Shown piece by piece: positions 25,176-35,753 of a stretch of 64,000 bases of DNA. The position numbers were made by a program, and so were the translations under genes. Every line of letters begins with the position of its first letter. The stretch's first letter is position 1. Location: positions 558,001 through 622,000 of the forward strand of contig NZ_VSFF01000003.1 of assembly GCF_008085905.1 (NCBI RefSeq). Direction: 5' to 3'. The stretch is from Actinomadura syzygii. Lineage in GTDB: Bacteria; Actinomycetota; Actinomycetes; Streptosporangiales; Streptosporangiaceae. A model generated the notes under the pieces. It saw nothing but the letters and a program-made list of their open reading frames with translations. It did no database searches and was not told the DNA's origin.

Positions 25176-26413
25176 CCCGCGAGCAGCTCGCGGACCTGCC
25201 CGGCGACCCGCTCGACGACCGCCTCGTCCTGCTTGGCGGCGGCCTGCACGACCTCGTCGATCCACGCCGCGACCTGCGGCATCCGCGCCTCGTCCAGCCC
25301 GCGGGTGGTGATCGCGGCGGTGCCGATCCGCAGCCCCGACGGGTCGAACGGCTTGCGCGGGTCGAACGGGACGGCGTTGTAGTTCAGCTCGATCCCGGCC
25401 CGGTCGAGCGCCTGCGCGGCGGGCTTGCCCGCGACGCCCTTGTTGGTCAAGTCGATCAGGATGAGGTGGTTGTCGGTGCCGCCGGAGATCAGGTCGTAGC
25501 CGCGGTCCACCAGCGCGGCGGCGAGCACCTTCGCGTTCGCGACGATCTGCCGCGCGTACGAGGCGAACTCGGGCCGCGCCGCCTCCTTCAGCGCGACGGC
25601 GATCGCGGCCGTCGTGTGGTCGTGCGGGCCGCCCTGCAGACCCGGGAACACGGCCTTGTCGACCGCCTTGGCGTGCTCGGCGGTGGACAGGATCATCGCG
25701 CCGCGCGGGCCGCGCAGCGTCTTGTGCGTGGTCGTGGTGATCACGTCCGCGTGGCCGACCGGGGACGGGTGCGCGCCGCCCGCGATCAGGCCCGCGATGT
25801 GCGCGACGTCGGCGGTGAGCACCGCGCCCGCCTCCCGCGCGATCTCGGCGAACGCGGGGAAGTCGATCGTGCGCGGGATGGCGGTGCCGCCGCACCAGAT
25901 CACCTTCGGGCGCTCCTTGAGCGCCAGGTCGCGCACCTGGTCCATGTCGACCCGCCCGGTGTCGGCGCGCACGTCGTACCGGACGGGCCGGAACCACTTC
26001 CCGGTCGCCGACACCGACCAGCCGTGCGTGAGGTGCCCGCCCATCGGCAGCGACAGGCCCAGCACCGGGTCGCCCGGTTCCAGGAACGCCATGTAGACGG
26101 CGAGGTTCGCGGGCGACCCCGAGTAGGGCTGGACGTTCGCGTGCTCGGCCCCGAACAGCGCCTTCGCGCGCTCGACGGCGAGCGTCTCGATCGGGTCGAC
26201 GTTCTGCTGGCCCTCGTAGTACCGCTTCCCGGCGTAGCCCTCGGAGTACTTGTTGGTCAGCACCGTGCCGGTGGCCTCCAGCACGGCCTGCGACACGTAG
26301 TTCTCCGAGGCGATCAGCCGCAGCTTCTCGTACTGGCGGCGGGCCTCGTCCTCGACCAGCCCGGCGATCTCGGGGTCCTGGTCCTTCAGATGGGGGACGG
26401 CTGGTTCGTGCAT
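25142..26413 (-). CDS. glyA: Serine hydroxymethyltransferase
   Basis: Converts serine and tetrahydrofolate to glycine and 5,10-methylene-THF, feeding purine and one-carbon metabolism; PLP enzyme. 423 residues, normal. PLP lysine Lys231 in TTTTHKTLRGPRG; RLIASENYVS at 32-41 and KYSEGYAGKRYYEG at 55-68 are signature motifs. The ATG at 26413 has GGAGG upstream. A ZTP riboswitch (pfl motif) lies in the leader, as known for several one-carbon genes, so expression should rise when folate/purine stress raises ZTP. The 3' end overlaps the convergent methyltransferase gene. Confidence 0.97.
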   Translation of the reverse strand: MHEPAVPHLKDQDPEIAGLVEDEARRQYEKLRLIASENYVSQAVLEATGTVLTNKYSEGYAGKRYYEGQQNVDPIETLAVERAKALFGAEHANVQPYSGSPANLAVYMAFLEPGDPVLGLSLPMGGHLTHGWSVSATGKWFRPVRYDVRADTGRVDMDQVRDLALKERPKVIWCGGTAIPRTIDFPAFAEIAREAGAVLTADVAHIAGLIAGGAHPSPVGHADVITTTTHKTLRGPRGAMILSTAEHAKAVDKAVFPGLQGGPHDHTTAAIAVALKEAARPEFASYARQIVANAKVLAAALVDRGYDLISGGTDNHLILIDLTNKGVAGKPAAQALDRAGIELNYNAVPFDPRKPFDPSGLRIGTAAITTRGLDEARMPQVAAWIDEVVQAAAKQDEAVVERVAGQVRELLAGYPMPGWAPTP

Positions 26414-26443
26414 CGGAGCCTCCGCGCTGCTCGCGCCGGGGAT

Positions 26444-26468
26444 CGGGCGCCCCGGCGAAGGGGGCCCG
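26444..26468 (-). terminator. GC hairpin after the ZTP aptamer (possible expression platform)
   Basis: Minus strand CGGGC-CCCC, loop, GGGG-C-GCCCG; a 9-bp stem with one bulged base, starting 4-5 nt after the aptamer's last conserved block and ending about 30 nt before the glyA start. No U-run follows, so it may sequester or expose the translation start rather than terminate. Confidence 0.4.
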
Positions 26469-26557
26469 TACACCCAGGCGCGCGGTGTGCGGACTACTCT
26501 CGCTCCCCGGTGGTCGTCTCCACCTTGACTGCGCCAGTCGCGTGCGAGCCATCATAC
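26468..26557 (-). promoter_or_regulatory. ZTP riboswitch (pfl motif) and glyA promoter
   Basis: On the minus strand the leader reads, in order: -10 box TATGAT (26556-26551), CGCGACTGGCG (core of the pfl first half), GGTGGAGACGACCACC (hairpin), GGGGAGCGAG (pseudoknot strand) and GCGCGCCTGGGTG (second conserved half). These blocks match the pfl/ZTP consensus from memory (gACUGGCG ... ACCACCgGGGAGCG ... CGCCUGGGc). The transcript would start near 26544, so the aptamer fills the 5' end. A strong GC hairpin (26444-26468) then lies between it and the glyA ribosome-binding site and may be the expression platform. Covariance search would settle it. Confidence 0.88.
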
Positions 26558-26812
26558 CGGGCCGCTCTTCCCCTGCGCGGAGGCCGCGCCGGACGCATCG
26601 GTCCATGCCGTGGACGCTAGGGGGACGTGCTGCGCATCGCTCCGTCAACCGCCGTTCGTTCGGTCTGAGCGCCCCGGCCCGTCATCCGTTCGCCGCGGCG
26701 GTCAGGCGGCGGTCACCGATAGGACGTTCGGCGTTCGCGTCGTCCCGACGTCGAAAGTTCGGACTGCTCCCGCGTGCGAAGCACGCTTCGGCGTCCCGTC
26801 CTTCGAAGGTTA
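26558..26812. other. Non-coding stretch between glyA leader and tetR
   Basis: No gene seen; frames reading through here run out of phase into glyA. It holds the upstream end of the glyA promoter region (with TAGCGT-type -10-like sequence and TTGACG at about 26640-26660 on the minus strand) and, near 26813, the terminator hairpin of tetR. Confidence 0.5.
26772..26786 (-). terminator. Hairpin downstream of tetR
   Basis: GCGTGC-GAA-GCACGC, a 6-bp perfect stem with a 3-nt loop, about 27 nt after the tetR stop (26813). A palindromic CCTTCGAAGG lies between. A plausible intrinsic-type terminator without a U tract. Confidence 0.5.
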
Positions 26813-27544
26813 TTAGGCATCCCCGCACGGGGACGGACGGCGGGCCTCAAGTCCGTCGAGGAGGCAGTCGAGCGCGAACGCGAACCGGCGCTCGCACTCG
26901 CGGTCGACGTCGATCTCCGCTCCGGCGGCGGCGGACATCCGCGCGCCGAGCAGCGGATGCTCGTCGGCGATCCGGCGCAGGTGGTCGGCGGCCTGATCGC
27001 GCCACTCCGCGCCGCCGCCCGTCCGGTCGAGGGCGGCGCGCCAGGAGGTCTCGGCCATCATCGCGCCGACGACGTGGTCGTTGACGACGGCGAGGGCGGC
27101 GTCCAGGTCGCCGTCCGCGAACCCGGCCCGGGACAGGATCGTCAGCCCGGCCTCGGCGAGGGCGAGCGCGTTCGGCCCGAGGTTGGGCTGCCCAGCGAGG
27201 CCGGACAGCACCCACGGGTGGCGCAGCAGCATCGCGCGGTGCCGCCGGGCCAGGCCGCCGAGCGCGTCGCGCCAGCGGTCGGCGGGTGCCGCCCCGTCCT
27301 CGGCGACCTCGCCCAGGACGTGGTCCAGCGCGAGTTCGAGCAGTTCGTCCTTCGTGGTCACGTACCAGTACAGCGACCCCGCCGTGACACCCAGGTCGGA
27401 CGCGATCCGCCGCATGGACAGGCCCCGCGCCCCCTCCGCGTCGAGGACGGCGACCGCGCGGGCGACGATCCGGTCGCGGCTCAGCCGCCGGTCGCGGGAC
27501 GGACGTTCGGGACGCAGCCAGACGGAAGGCGAAGGCGTGGGCAC
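26813..27544 (-). CDS. TetR-family regulator (TetR_C type)
   Basis: 243 residues. HTH GLSMRRIASDLGVTAGSLYWYVTTKDELLELALD is typical TetR; the long C-terminal domain (about 120 residues more than minimal) fits the TetR_C group. GTG at 27544 with TAGGGT 6 nt upstream on the minus strand (leaderless). Divergent from the hydrolase gene; an imperfect palindrome with half-sites like GTTCA/TGAAC overlaps that promoter, so this protein probably represses it. Confidence 0.92.
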   Translation of the reverse strand: MPTPSPSVWLRPERPSRDRRLSRDRIVARAVAVLDAEGARGLSMRRIASDLGVTAGSLYWYVTTKDELLELALDHVLGEVAEDGAAPADRWRDALGGLARRHRAMLLRHPWVLSGLAGQPNLGPNALALAEAGLTILSRAGFADGDLDAALAVVNDHVVGAMMAETSWRAALDRTGGGAEWRDQAADHLRRIADEHPLLGARMSAAAGAEIDVDRECERRFAFALDCLLDGLEARRPSPCGDA

Positions 27545-27584
27545 GCCCCCACCCTAGCCCCTTGCCATACGCCGTTCACTTTCT

Positions 27585-27621
27585 TATACATTGTTCAAGG
27601 AAGCTGAACGATGTTCAAGGA
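27585..27621. promoter_or_regulatory. Hydrolase promoter and TetR-type operator
   Basis: -10-like TATACA at 27585-27590. Directly after it lies CATTGTTCA-N7-TGAACGATG (27589-27613, arms 8 of 9 complementary), covering the likely transcript start. TGTTCAAGGA occurs twice with a 20-bp period (27592-27601, 27612-27621); the second copy overlaps the AAGGAGG ribosome-binding site. Confidence 0.6.
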
Positions 27622-27628
27622 GGCGGAG

Positions 27629-28438
27629 ATGTCCGGAGACGTGCACGTGACCGTCTGGGACGAGACGGGCGGGACGGGACCGCCCGCGATCCTCGTCCAC
27701 GGCTCGACGGCCTGGGGCGACGACCCTGTCCTCGGGTTCGCGGCGCAGCGCCCGCTGGCGGACCGGTTCCGCGTCCTCGCCATGGACCGGCGCGGCCACG
27801 GCGGCAGCGGTGGGACGGGCTCGTCCGAGTACGCCGGCGACTACGAGGCCGACACCGCCGACATCGCGGCGCTGATGGGCGACGGCGCGCACCTCGTCGG
27901 CCACTCCTACGGCGCGGTCGGCGCCATGCTCGCGGCGGCGCGGCGTCCCGAGGCGGTCCTGTCGCTGGCGCTGATCGAACCGGGCTGCTACCAGGCGGCG
28001 GCGGACGACCCGGTCGTCGCCGCGGCGCTCCGCGCCAACCGGGAGGCGATCGCGAACGTCCCCGCGGACGTGCCCGCCGACGTCTACCTCAAGGCCGCGG
28101 CGGACGCGGCCGGGCTGCCGCCGCTGGACCCGACGCCCCGCCGCCTGCGCGCCGTCCGGACGGCGCTGCGCGAGCGGGTCTGCTGGGAGGCGCCTATCCC
28201 GGTGGCGGAACTGGCCGCCCGGACGTGGCCGAAGCTCGTCCTGTCCGGGACGTGGGAGACGGCGCCCGCCCCCTACCGGGAGCGCGGCGGGGAGCCGCTG
28301 ATGGCGTGCGCGCGGGTCACCGCCGAGCGGATCGGGGCGCGGCTCGTACGCGTCCCCGGCACCGCGCACTATCCGCACGTGGACCGTCCCGAGGCCGTGA
28401 ACGCGGCGCTCGCCGAACTGTGGACGTCCCAGTCCTAG
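27629..28438 (+). CDS. Alpha/beta hydrolase
   Basis: 269 residues. The ATG at 27629 is preferred to 27611 because AAGGAGG lies 5 nt before it. Nucleophile elbow GHSYGAVGAM, oxyanion region AILVHGSTAWGDDP, and the catalytic His region PGTAHYPHVDRPEAV near the C-terminus. The acid is probably the Asp/Glu of strand 7, not certain. Substrate unknown; TetR-controlled single gene suggests detoxification or esterase activity on a xenobiotic. Confidence 0.9.
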   Translation: MSGDVHVTVWDETGGTGPPAILVHGSTAWGDDPVLGFAAQRPLADRFRVLAMDRRGHGGSGGTGSSEYAGDYEADTADIAALMGDGAHLVGHSYGAVGAMLAAARRPEAVLSLALIEPGCYQAAADDPVVAAALRANREAIANVPADVPADVYLKAAADAAGLPPLDPTPRRLRAVRTALRERVCWEAPIPVAELAARTWPKLVLSGTWETAPAPYRERGGEPLMACARVTAERIGARLVRVPGTAHYPHVDRPEAVNAALAELWTSQS

Positions 28439-28473
28439 CTGGCGCGCGAACGCGGGTGGCCGCGGAAACACGT

Positions 28474-28504
28474 ATGGCCCAACCCCCTCGTGGGGTCGGG
28501 CCAT
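28474..28504. terminator. Bidirectional terminator hairpin
   Basis: ATGGCCC and GGGCCAT arms plus inner CCCC/GGGG form a stem of about 12 pairs with one mismatch and a CTCGT loop, between the convergent hydrolase and rbpA genes. Fits a rho-independent-type terminator serving both directions. Confidence 0.75.
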
Positions 28505-28526
28505 GCGGTCGGTCGCGCGCGGGCGG

Positions 28527-28898
28527 TCAGCGCCCCGCGGACTCCAGGGCCTTCTTGACGGCGGCGCGCTTCTGGCGGAGCTTCGCGAGAGCCTCCTCCA
28601 GGATGGCCTCGCCGTCCTCGTCGCTGCGCCGCTCCTTCACGTACGCGAGGTGCGTCTTGTACGGCTCGGTCTTCGGCGGGGCCGGCGGGTTCTCCGAGTC
28701 CTGCCCGGCCGGGAAGCCGCAGCGCGGGCAGTCCCAGGTCTCGGGAACGGCGACGTCCGTCGCGAAGCTCGGGCGGGTCTCGTGCCGGTTGGCGCAATAG
28801 AAGGTCACCCATACGCGGGGGGCGGCGTCACCGCGTTCCGCCTCTCCCATCGGACCGGCCCCGACACGGCTGCCCCGAATCGCGTTGCCACTACCCAC
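28527..28898 (-). CDS. rbpA: RNA polymerase-binding protein RbpA-like
   Basis: 123 residues. RbpA binds the sigma factor and RNA polymerase and stabilises open promoters in actinobacteria. Here the N-terminal RGSRVGAGPMGEAERG matches the sigma-interacting N-terminal region, followed by a zinc-ribbon-like segment with Cys in FYCANRHE and WDCPRCG, and a C-terminal basic helical region (HLAYVKERRSDEDGEAILEEAL). GTG start at 28898 with GAGGAG 6 nt upstream. The sequence is more divergent from streptomycete RbpA than expected, so it could be the RbpB-like paralogue. Confidence 0.85.
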   Translation of the reverse strand: MGSGNAIRGSRVGAGPMGEAERGDAAPRVWVTFYCANRHETRPSFATDVAVPETWDCPRCGFPAGQDSENPPAPPKTEPYKTHLAYVKERRSDEDGEAILEEALAKLRQKRAAVKKALESAGR

Positions 28899-28981
28899 GG
28901 AGTACTCCTCGTCTGTCTTCCGCCGCCGCCCGTGACCTCCTGGGACGGCGCGGCGTTCGCTTCATTGGTCGAACGGGTGGC

Positions 28982-29224
28982 TCAGCCGACGCCCTTGTGC
29001 TTGAACAGCAGGGCGAGCACGGCGATCGAGGCGAACCAGACCACCCCGACGCCGATCGTCAGCCGGTCGAGGTTGCGTTCCACGACCGACGACCCGCCGA
29101 GCGACGACGAGATGCCGCCGCCGAACATGTCGGACAGTCCCCCGCCCTTGCCCTTGTGCATAAGGACGAGGACGACCATCAGCAGGCTCGCGAGAATGAG
29201 CACGATCGACGTTGCGATGATCAC
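28982..29224 (-). CDS. secG: Preprotein translocase subunit SecG
   Basis: 80 residues, two membrane helices (about 3-20 and 56-72) joined by a Gly/Ser-rich cytosolic loop (HKGKGGGLSDMFGGG), as in SecG. Part of the SecYEG channel. Between tpiA upstream and rbpA downstream on the same strand; it has its own gap of about 137 bp from tpiA, so it may have a separate promoter. Confidence 0.95.
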   Translation of the reverse strand: MIIATSIVLILASLLMVVLVLMHKGKGGGLSDMFGGGISSSLGGSSVVERNLDRLTIGVGVVWFASIAVLALLFKHKGVG

Positions 29225-29361
29225 GGTTCTTCAGCGCCTTGTCTCGTAGGTAAGGACCGAGGGTCTGGCCGGGCGGTTTACCCGTCAGCTACGAAGGGTA
29301 CGACGGATGGCCCGCTGGTTCGGCAAGAACCCCCAGTTCACGCGGAATTGATCAGTTTTGC

Positions 29362-30156
29362 TCAGACGGGGAGATCCCGGTACCGGCAGATCTTGACGAA
29401 TTCTCCCGGATCCAGGCTGGCACCACCGACCAGTGCGCCGTCCACGTCGTCCTGCGCCATGATCGCGGCGATGTTCCCGCCCTTGACCGAACCGCCGTAC
29501 AGGATACGCACCTCGTCGGCCGATCCGCCGTCGTACAGCTCGGCGAGCCGCGTCCTGATCGCGGCGCAGACCTCCTGGGCGTCCTTCGGGGTGGCGGTCT
29601 CGCCGGTGCCGATCGCCCAGACCGGCTCGTAGGCGATCACCGTGCGGCGCACCTGGTCGGCGGGGATCTTCGCCAGCCCGCCGTCGAGCTGCGCGAGGAC
29701 GTGGGCCACCTGCCCGCCCGCCTTCCGGACGTCGAGCCCCTCCCCCACGCACAGGATCGGGGAGATGTCGGCGGCCAGCGCGGCCCGCGCCTTGGCGTTG
29801 ACGATCTCGTCGGTCTCGGCGTGGTACTGGCGGCGCTCGGAGTGCCCGACGACCGCGTACGAGCATTTCAGCTTGGCGAGCATCGACGCGGAGATCTCGC
29901 CGGTGTAGGCGCCGGACGCGTGCTGGGAGACGTCCTGCGCGCCGTACTGGATGCCGAGGCGGTCGGCGTCCACGAGCGTCTGCACCGACCGGATCGCCGT
30001 GAACGGCGGGATCACGGCGATGTCGACGGCGTCGTAGTCGGCCTCCTTGAGCGCGAACGCCATCTTCTGGACGAGCGCGATCGCCTCGAGGTGGTTGTTG
30101 TTCATCTTCCAGTTGCCGGCCATCAGCGGCTTGCGGGAAGGGGTCGCGGGGGCCAT
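29362..30156 (-). CDS. tpiA: Triosephosphate isomerase
   Basis: 264 residues, normal. Catalytic residues visible: Lys17 (GNWKMN), His105 (VVGHSERR) and Glu177 ([11 protein letters not shown]). Interconverts DHAP and glyceraldehyde-3-P. Start 3 nt after the pgk stop, so co-translated with pgk. Confidence 0.98.
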   Translation of the reverse strand: MAPATPSRKPLMAGNWKMNNNHLEAIALVQKMAFALKEADYDAVDIAVIPPFTAIRSVQTLVDADRLGIQYGAQDVSQHASGAYTGEISASMLAKLKCSYAVVGHSERRQYHAETDEIVNAKARAALAADISPILCVGEGLDVRKAGGQVAHVLAQLDGGLAKIPADQVRRTVIAYEPVWAIGTGETATPKDAQEVCAAIRTRLAELYDGGSADEVRILYGGSVKGGNIAAIMAQDDVDGALVGGASLDPGEFVKICRYRDLPV

Positions 30157-30159
30157 CGG

Positions 30160-31347
<1,188 letters not shown>

Positions 31348-31377
31348 CGGGATGCGGTGTCCTTCCGTACACGGGCG

Positions 31378-31424
31378 CGCCGTGGCCGCGCGGCGCGTGC
31401 TGGCGCGCGGGCGCGGCCACGGCG
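31378..31424 (-). other. 14-bp stem-loop in the gap-pgk intercistronic region
   Basis: CGCCGTGGCCGCGC (31378-31391) is exactly complementary to GCGCGGCCACGGCG (31411-31424), with a 19-nt loop that also contains GCGCG/CGCGC. It lies between the gap stop and the pgk ribosome-binding site and would fold in the mRNA. It could be a partial terminator or an RNA processing site that makes gap mRNA more abundant than pgk-tpiA. Confidence 0.7.
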
Positions 31425-31437
31425 GGACGAGGGTCGG

Positions 31438-32639
<1,202 letters not shown>

Positions 32640-33326
32640 ATGCGGCGCGGATGGTCGGTTCTCGGGATATCGACGCTGATCTGCGTGATACCGTCCGCGC
32701 CCGCCGCCGCGGCGCCCGCCGACGCGCCGTCCCGCGCGGACCACCTCGCCGCCGCGCTGCGCCGCGACCCCGTCTACGTCACCGACCATTCGCCGCGGTC
32801 GGTGCCCGCCGACGCGGCGGCGCGGATCAGGGCGTCCGTCGCCCGGCTCGGCGGCCCGGTCTACGTCGCGGTCACGCCGACGACCGGCGTCGGCCCGTGG
32901 AACCCCGGCGACTCCCTGGCGGCGCTGCTGCACGACCGGATGCGCCGGGACGGCGTCTACATCGTGATCGCCCCGAGGGGCGGCGACGGGGAGGCGCGCC
33001 AGTTCGGCGCCGGACGGCGGCTCCCGCTGAAGGACGCCTGGCTGGCCGCCGAGTTCGAATCCTCGTCCGACGCGAGCGCCCCCGACGTGATCGCGCGGTT
33101 CGTGGACATCGCCCTGTCCGGTCAGGCCGAGGAGCGGCGCAGGCACCCGCGTCCCGCGCCGAGGTCGAAGACCCGCGTCGCGCTGGACGCCTACGACGCC
33201 GCCGACCGCCGCGCCGACCGCGCCGAGAAGGCCGCGTTCGGCGGCGGCGCGGCGCTCACCGGCCTCCCGATCCTCGCCCTGCTGGTCGGATTCCGCGTCC
33301 GCCGCGCGCGGAAGGCACGCCGGTGA
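32640..33326 (+). CDS. Secreted/membrane protein, paralogue A of a three-gene family
   Basis: 228 residues. Signal peptide 1-25 or so (RRGWSVLGISTLICVIPSAPAAAA), then a domain with LRRDPVYVT..., RLGGPVYVAVTPTTG, LHDRMRRDGVYIVIAPRGG, and a C-terminal helix (about 203-220) with a basic tail. It shares the DPVYV ... PVYVAV ... HDR-RDG-YI block with B and C downstream, but lacks their Cys-containing C-terminal module, so it is a shorter variant. The topology resembles TPM-phosphatase-like domains with a C-terminal anchor, but identity is uncertain. The ATG is preceded by TACACT; the stop overlaps B (GTGA). Confidence 0.85.
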   Translation: MRRGWSVLGISTLICVIPSAPAAAAPADAPSRADHLAAALRRDPVYVTDHSPRSVPADAAARIRASVARLGGPVYVAVTPTTGVGPWNPGDSLAALLHDRMRRDGVYIVIAPRGGDGEARQFGAGRRLPLKDAWLAAEFESSSDASAPDVIARFVDIALSGQAEERRRHPRPAPRSKTRVALDAYDAADRRADRAEKAAFGGGAALTGLPILALLVGFRVRRARKARR

Positions 33327-34582
33327 AACGAGCCGTCCACGCGTTGATCGCCGCGTTGGTCGCTTTCCTGGTCGCGTGGCCGCCGACGCCCGCCGCCGCG
33401 GACATCCCGCCATACGCCTACCACCGCCTGGACCGCGTCGCCGCCGCCCTCGCCCACGACCCGCTGTTCGTCGACCCCGACCTCGCCGCCGCCCTCGACG
33501 AGCACGAACGCGCCGAGGTCCGCACGGCGCTGCGCGGGACGTCGACGCGCCTGGGCACGCCCGTGTACGTCGTCGTGATCCCGAACCCGATCGACTCGGA
33601 GTCGCAGGGACGCGACGACGCCTTCCTGTTCGCCCTGCACGACCGCTCGCACCGCGACGGCCTCTACCTGATGGCGGGGGCCTACGGGCACCTGGAGTCG
33701 GAGGCGTTCGGCGTTCCGCGCGACTACGACCCGTTCGACGCGGAGAACCTGGGCGGGTCGCGTCCGGCCGACCGCGACCGCCCGTTCGACGGGCTCGCGG
33801 AACGGCTGGCCAAGCGCCTGGACGGCTACGCGGCCGCGCCCTCGGCGTCCCCGACCATGCCGAGGCTGTACTCCAGCCCGGACCCGTTCGGCCAGGAGGA
33901 CACGCTCAGACCGCGTGAGGCCGACCGCGCGGCGCCGTTCATCACCGGCCTGATCCTCGTCGGACCGATCACCGCCGGAACGCTCTACTGTGCCGTGCTC
34001 GGCGTCCTGGCCCTGGTCCGCCGCCGGAGACGGGCCGCGGAGCGCCTCTGGGCGCCGACCGAACCCGGCATGCGCGACCTGCGCCGCCACGCGGCCGCGG
34101 AACTCGCCCGCCTGCGCGACCGGCTCACCGAAGCCGAAACCGATCAAGGACGGGCCTACGCCGTGTCCGCCTTCGACGCGGCGCAGATCCTCTACGACGA
34201 CGCCGAGGACGACGAGGAGCGCGCCGTCGACCTGGTCGGCGTGATCGTCCTGGCCCGTCAGGGACGAGCCGCGCTCGCCGGGCGCTTCACGACCCCGCCG
34301 CCACCGTGCCTGGTCAACCCTCTGCACGGGGACTCGGTCGTCCTACGGAAGGCGAAGGCCCTGGACGTCGACCGCGTCCTGCCCGCCCGATGCCCCCTCT
34401 GCGGCCCGTGCCGCGACCTCCACCAGCAGAACAGGCTGAGGGAGCGGCACCTTCTCCGGGTCCCCGGCCCGGACGGCCCGCGCCGCCACACCGCGGTTCC
34501 CGGCGTCTGGCGGGACACGGCGTGGGGCGCCCGCGACAGGAACGTCCTCCCCCGTGTGATGAGGTACCTCGGTGTCGACTGA
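33323..34582 (+). CDS. Secreted/membrane protein, paralogue B with Cys/NPLHGD module
   Basis: 419 residues. Signal peptide about 1-26; N-terminal domain with DPLFVDP, GTPVYVVVIPNPI and LHDRSHRDGLYLM (40-170); a membrane helix about 205-232; then a predicted cytosolic helical region and a C-terminal module with Cys329-LVNPLHGD (332-337), CPLCGPC (Cys357/360/363) and GVWRDTAWGAR. The cysteines could bind zinc. Overlaps A by GTGA and C by 11 bp; one operon. Function unknown. Confidence 0.88.
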   Translation: MKRAVHALIAALVAFLVAWPPTPAAADIPPYAYHRLDRVAAALAHDPLFVDPDLAAALDEHERAEVRTALRGTSTRLGTPVYVVVIPNPIDSESQGRDDAFLFALHDRSHRDGLYLMAGAYGHLESEAFGVPRDYDPFDAENLGGSRPADRDRPFDGLAERLAKRLDGYAAAPSASPTMPRLYSSPDPFGQEDTLRPREADRAAPFITGLILVGPITAGTLYCAVLGVLALVRRRRRAAERLWAPTEPGMRDLRRHAAAELARLRDRLTEAETDQGRAYAVSAFDAAQILYDDAEDDEERAVDLVGVIVLARQGRAALAGRFTTPPPPCLVNPLHGDSVVLRKAKALDVDRVLPARCPLCGPCRDLHQQNRLRERHLLRVPGPDGPRRHTAVPGVWRDTAWGARDRNVLPRVMRYLGVD

Positions 34583-35753
34583 ACCCTCCCCCGGCGAACG
34601 GCTCGCCGCGGCCCTGCGGCGCTTCCCGATCTACGTCGACCCGTCCCTGGCATCGGCACTCCCCACGGCCGAGCAGCGCAGACTCGCCGCCAAGTTCCGG
34701 ACGGCCCCCGCGCCCATCTACGTGGTGCTCGTCCCACTGGTGAAGGGCGGCACCTGGACGGACGCCGACCAACTGGCCACGGTCGTCCACGACCGCCTGG
34801 GCCGGGACGGCATCTTCATCACCTTCCACGACGCCACCGAGGACCTCACGGCCCGCGAGTGGGGCGGCGACCACCAGGCCCGCAAGGCCGCCTGGGCCGT
34901 CACCCTGGACCGCGCGATGGACGACCAGCCGCTCACAGCCCGCCTGTCCCGCGTCGTCGACCTGATCGTCTCGGGCACCGCCGTACGCGAGTACGACCGC
35001 GTCAGCGCCGAGATCGACAAACGCGCCGCCCGCCGCGAGCCCCACTCCTCGGACGACGGCGACCTGACGGTCCCCCTCACCGCGGCACTGGCGGGGGCCG
35101 CCATCGCGGGCGCCGCCGGTTTCATGGTCTGGCGACACCACCGAATGAGGTCCGTCCACCGGGAGGGCAACGGCCTCCTCCTACCCCGCACGGTGTTCAC
35201 GACGGCGAACCGCGCGAACGAGGACCAACTCCGCGAGCAGGCGTCCCGCGAGGTGGTCGCGTTCGGCGAACTCCTGGACGAGACGACCGTCCCGACAAAG
35301 GACGAGCGCACCCGAACCCTGATGACCAGAGCACTCGACGCCTACCAGGCCGCAGGCAAGACCCTGGACGCCGCCCAGGGCGTCCCCGACCTGGCAGGCG
35401 TCCTGGTTCTCCTGGACCAGGGCCGCGACGCGCTCGCCTCCGCCGAGTCCGTCGCGAAGGGCGGCCCGGAGATCCCGCCGGTCCCCCTCTGCTTCTTCAA
35501 CCCGCTCCACGGCGACGCCACGGCAAGGATCGACTGGCGCCCCCTGGGCTCCCGCGACCGCCTCCGCGTCCGCACCTGCCGCCCCTGCGCCCAGAAGACC
35601 CGCGACAAAAAACTCCCCGACGTCCTAATGGACACCGAAAACGGCCGCGAAGCCCCCTACTACGAAATAGACCCGGAAAAAAGCGTCTGGTCCCAAACGG
35701 GTTACGGCCAACTACGCGAGGACCTGATCGAAAGAATCCAAAGAGGCGACTAA
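34572..35753 (+). CDS. Membrane protein, paralogue C (no signal peptide)
   Basis: 393 residues. Same order as B: FPIYVDPSL, APIYVVLVPLV, VHDRLGRDGIFI, a membrane helix about 169-187, a long helical stretch, then Cys307-FFNPLHGD (310-315), TCRPC (Cys336/339) and SVWSQTGYGQL. Lacks the N-terminal signal peptide of A and B, so the first domain may be cytosolic or topology inverted. The last ~120 bp use unusual A-ending codons (aaa, gaa, ata, caa) for this genome, as does the following non-coding stretch. The GTG start lies inside the end of B. Confidence 0.86.
   Translation: MSTEPSPGERLAAALRRFPIYVDPSLASALPTAEQRRLAAKFRTAPAPIYVVLVPLVKGGTWTDADQLATVVHDRLGRDGIFITFHDATEDLTAREWGGDHQARKAAWAVTLDRAMDDQPLTARLSRVVDLIVSGTAVREYDRVSAEIDKRAARREPHSSDDGDLTVPLTAALAGAAIAGAAGFMVWRHHRMRSVHREGNGLLLPRTVFTTANRANEDQLREQASREVVAFGELLDETTVPTKDERTRTLMTRALDAYQAAGKTLDAAQGVPDLAGVLVLLDQGRDALASAESVAKGGPEIPPVPLCFFNPLHGDATARIDWRPLGSRDRLRVRTCRPCAQKTRDKKLPDVLMDTENGREAPYYEIDPEKSVWSQTGYGQLREDLIERIQRGD

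Noticed and set aside
24084..26648. Minus-strand frame reading through the glyA leader and glyA
   Set aside because: Out of phase with glyA and crosses the riboswitch; a promoter-like TAGCGT before an ATG at about 26610 is noted but the translation is low-complexity.
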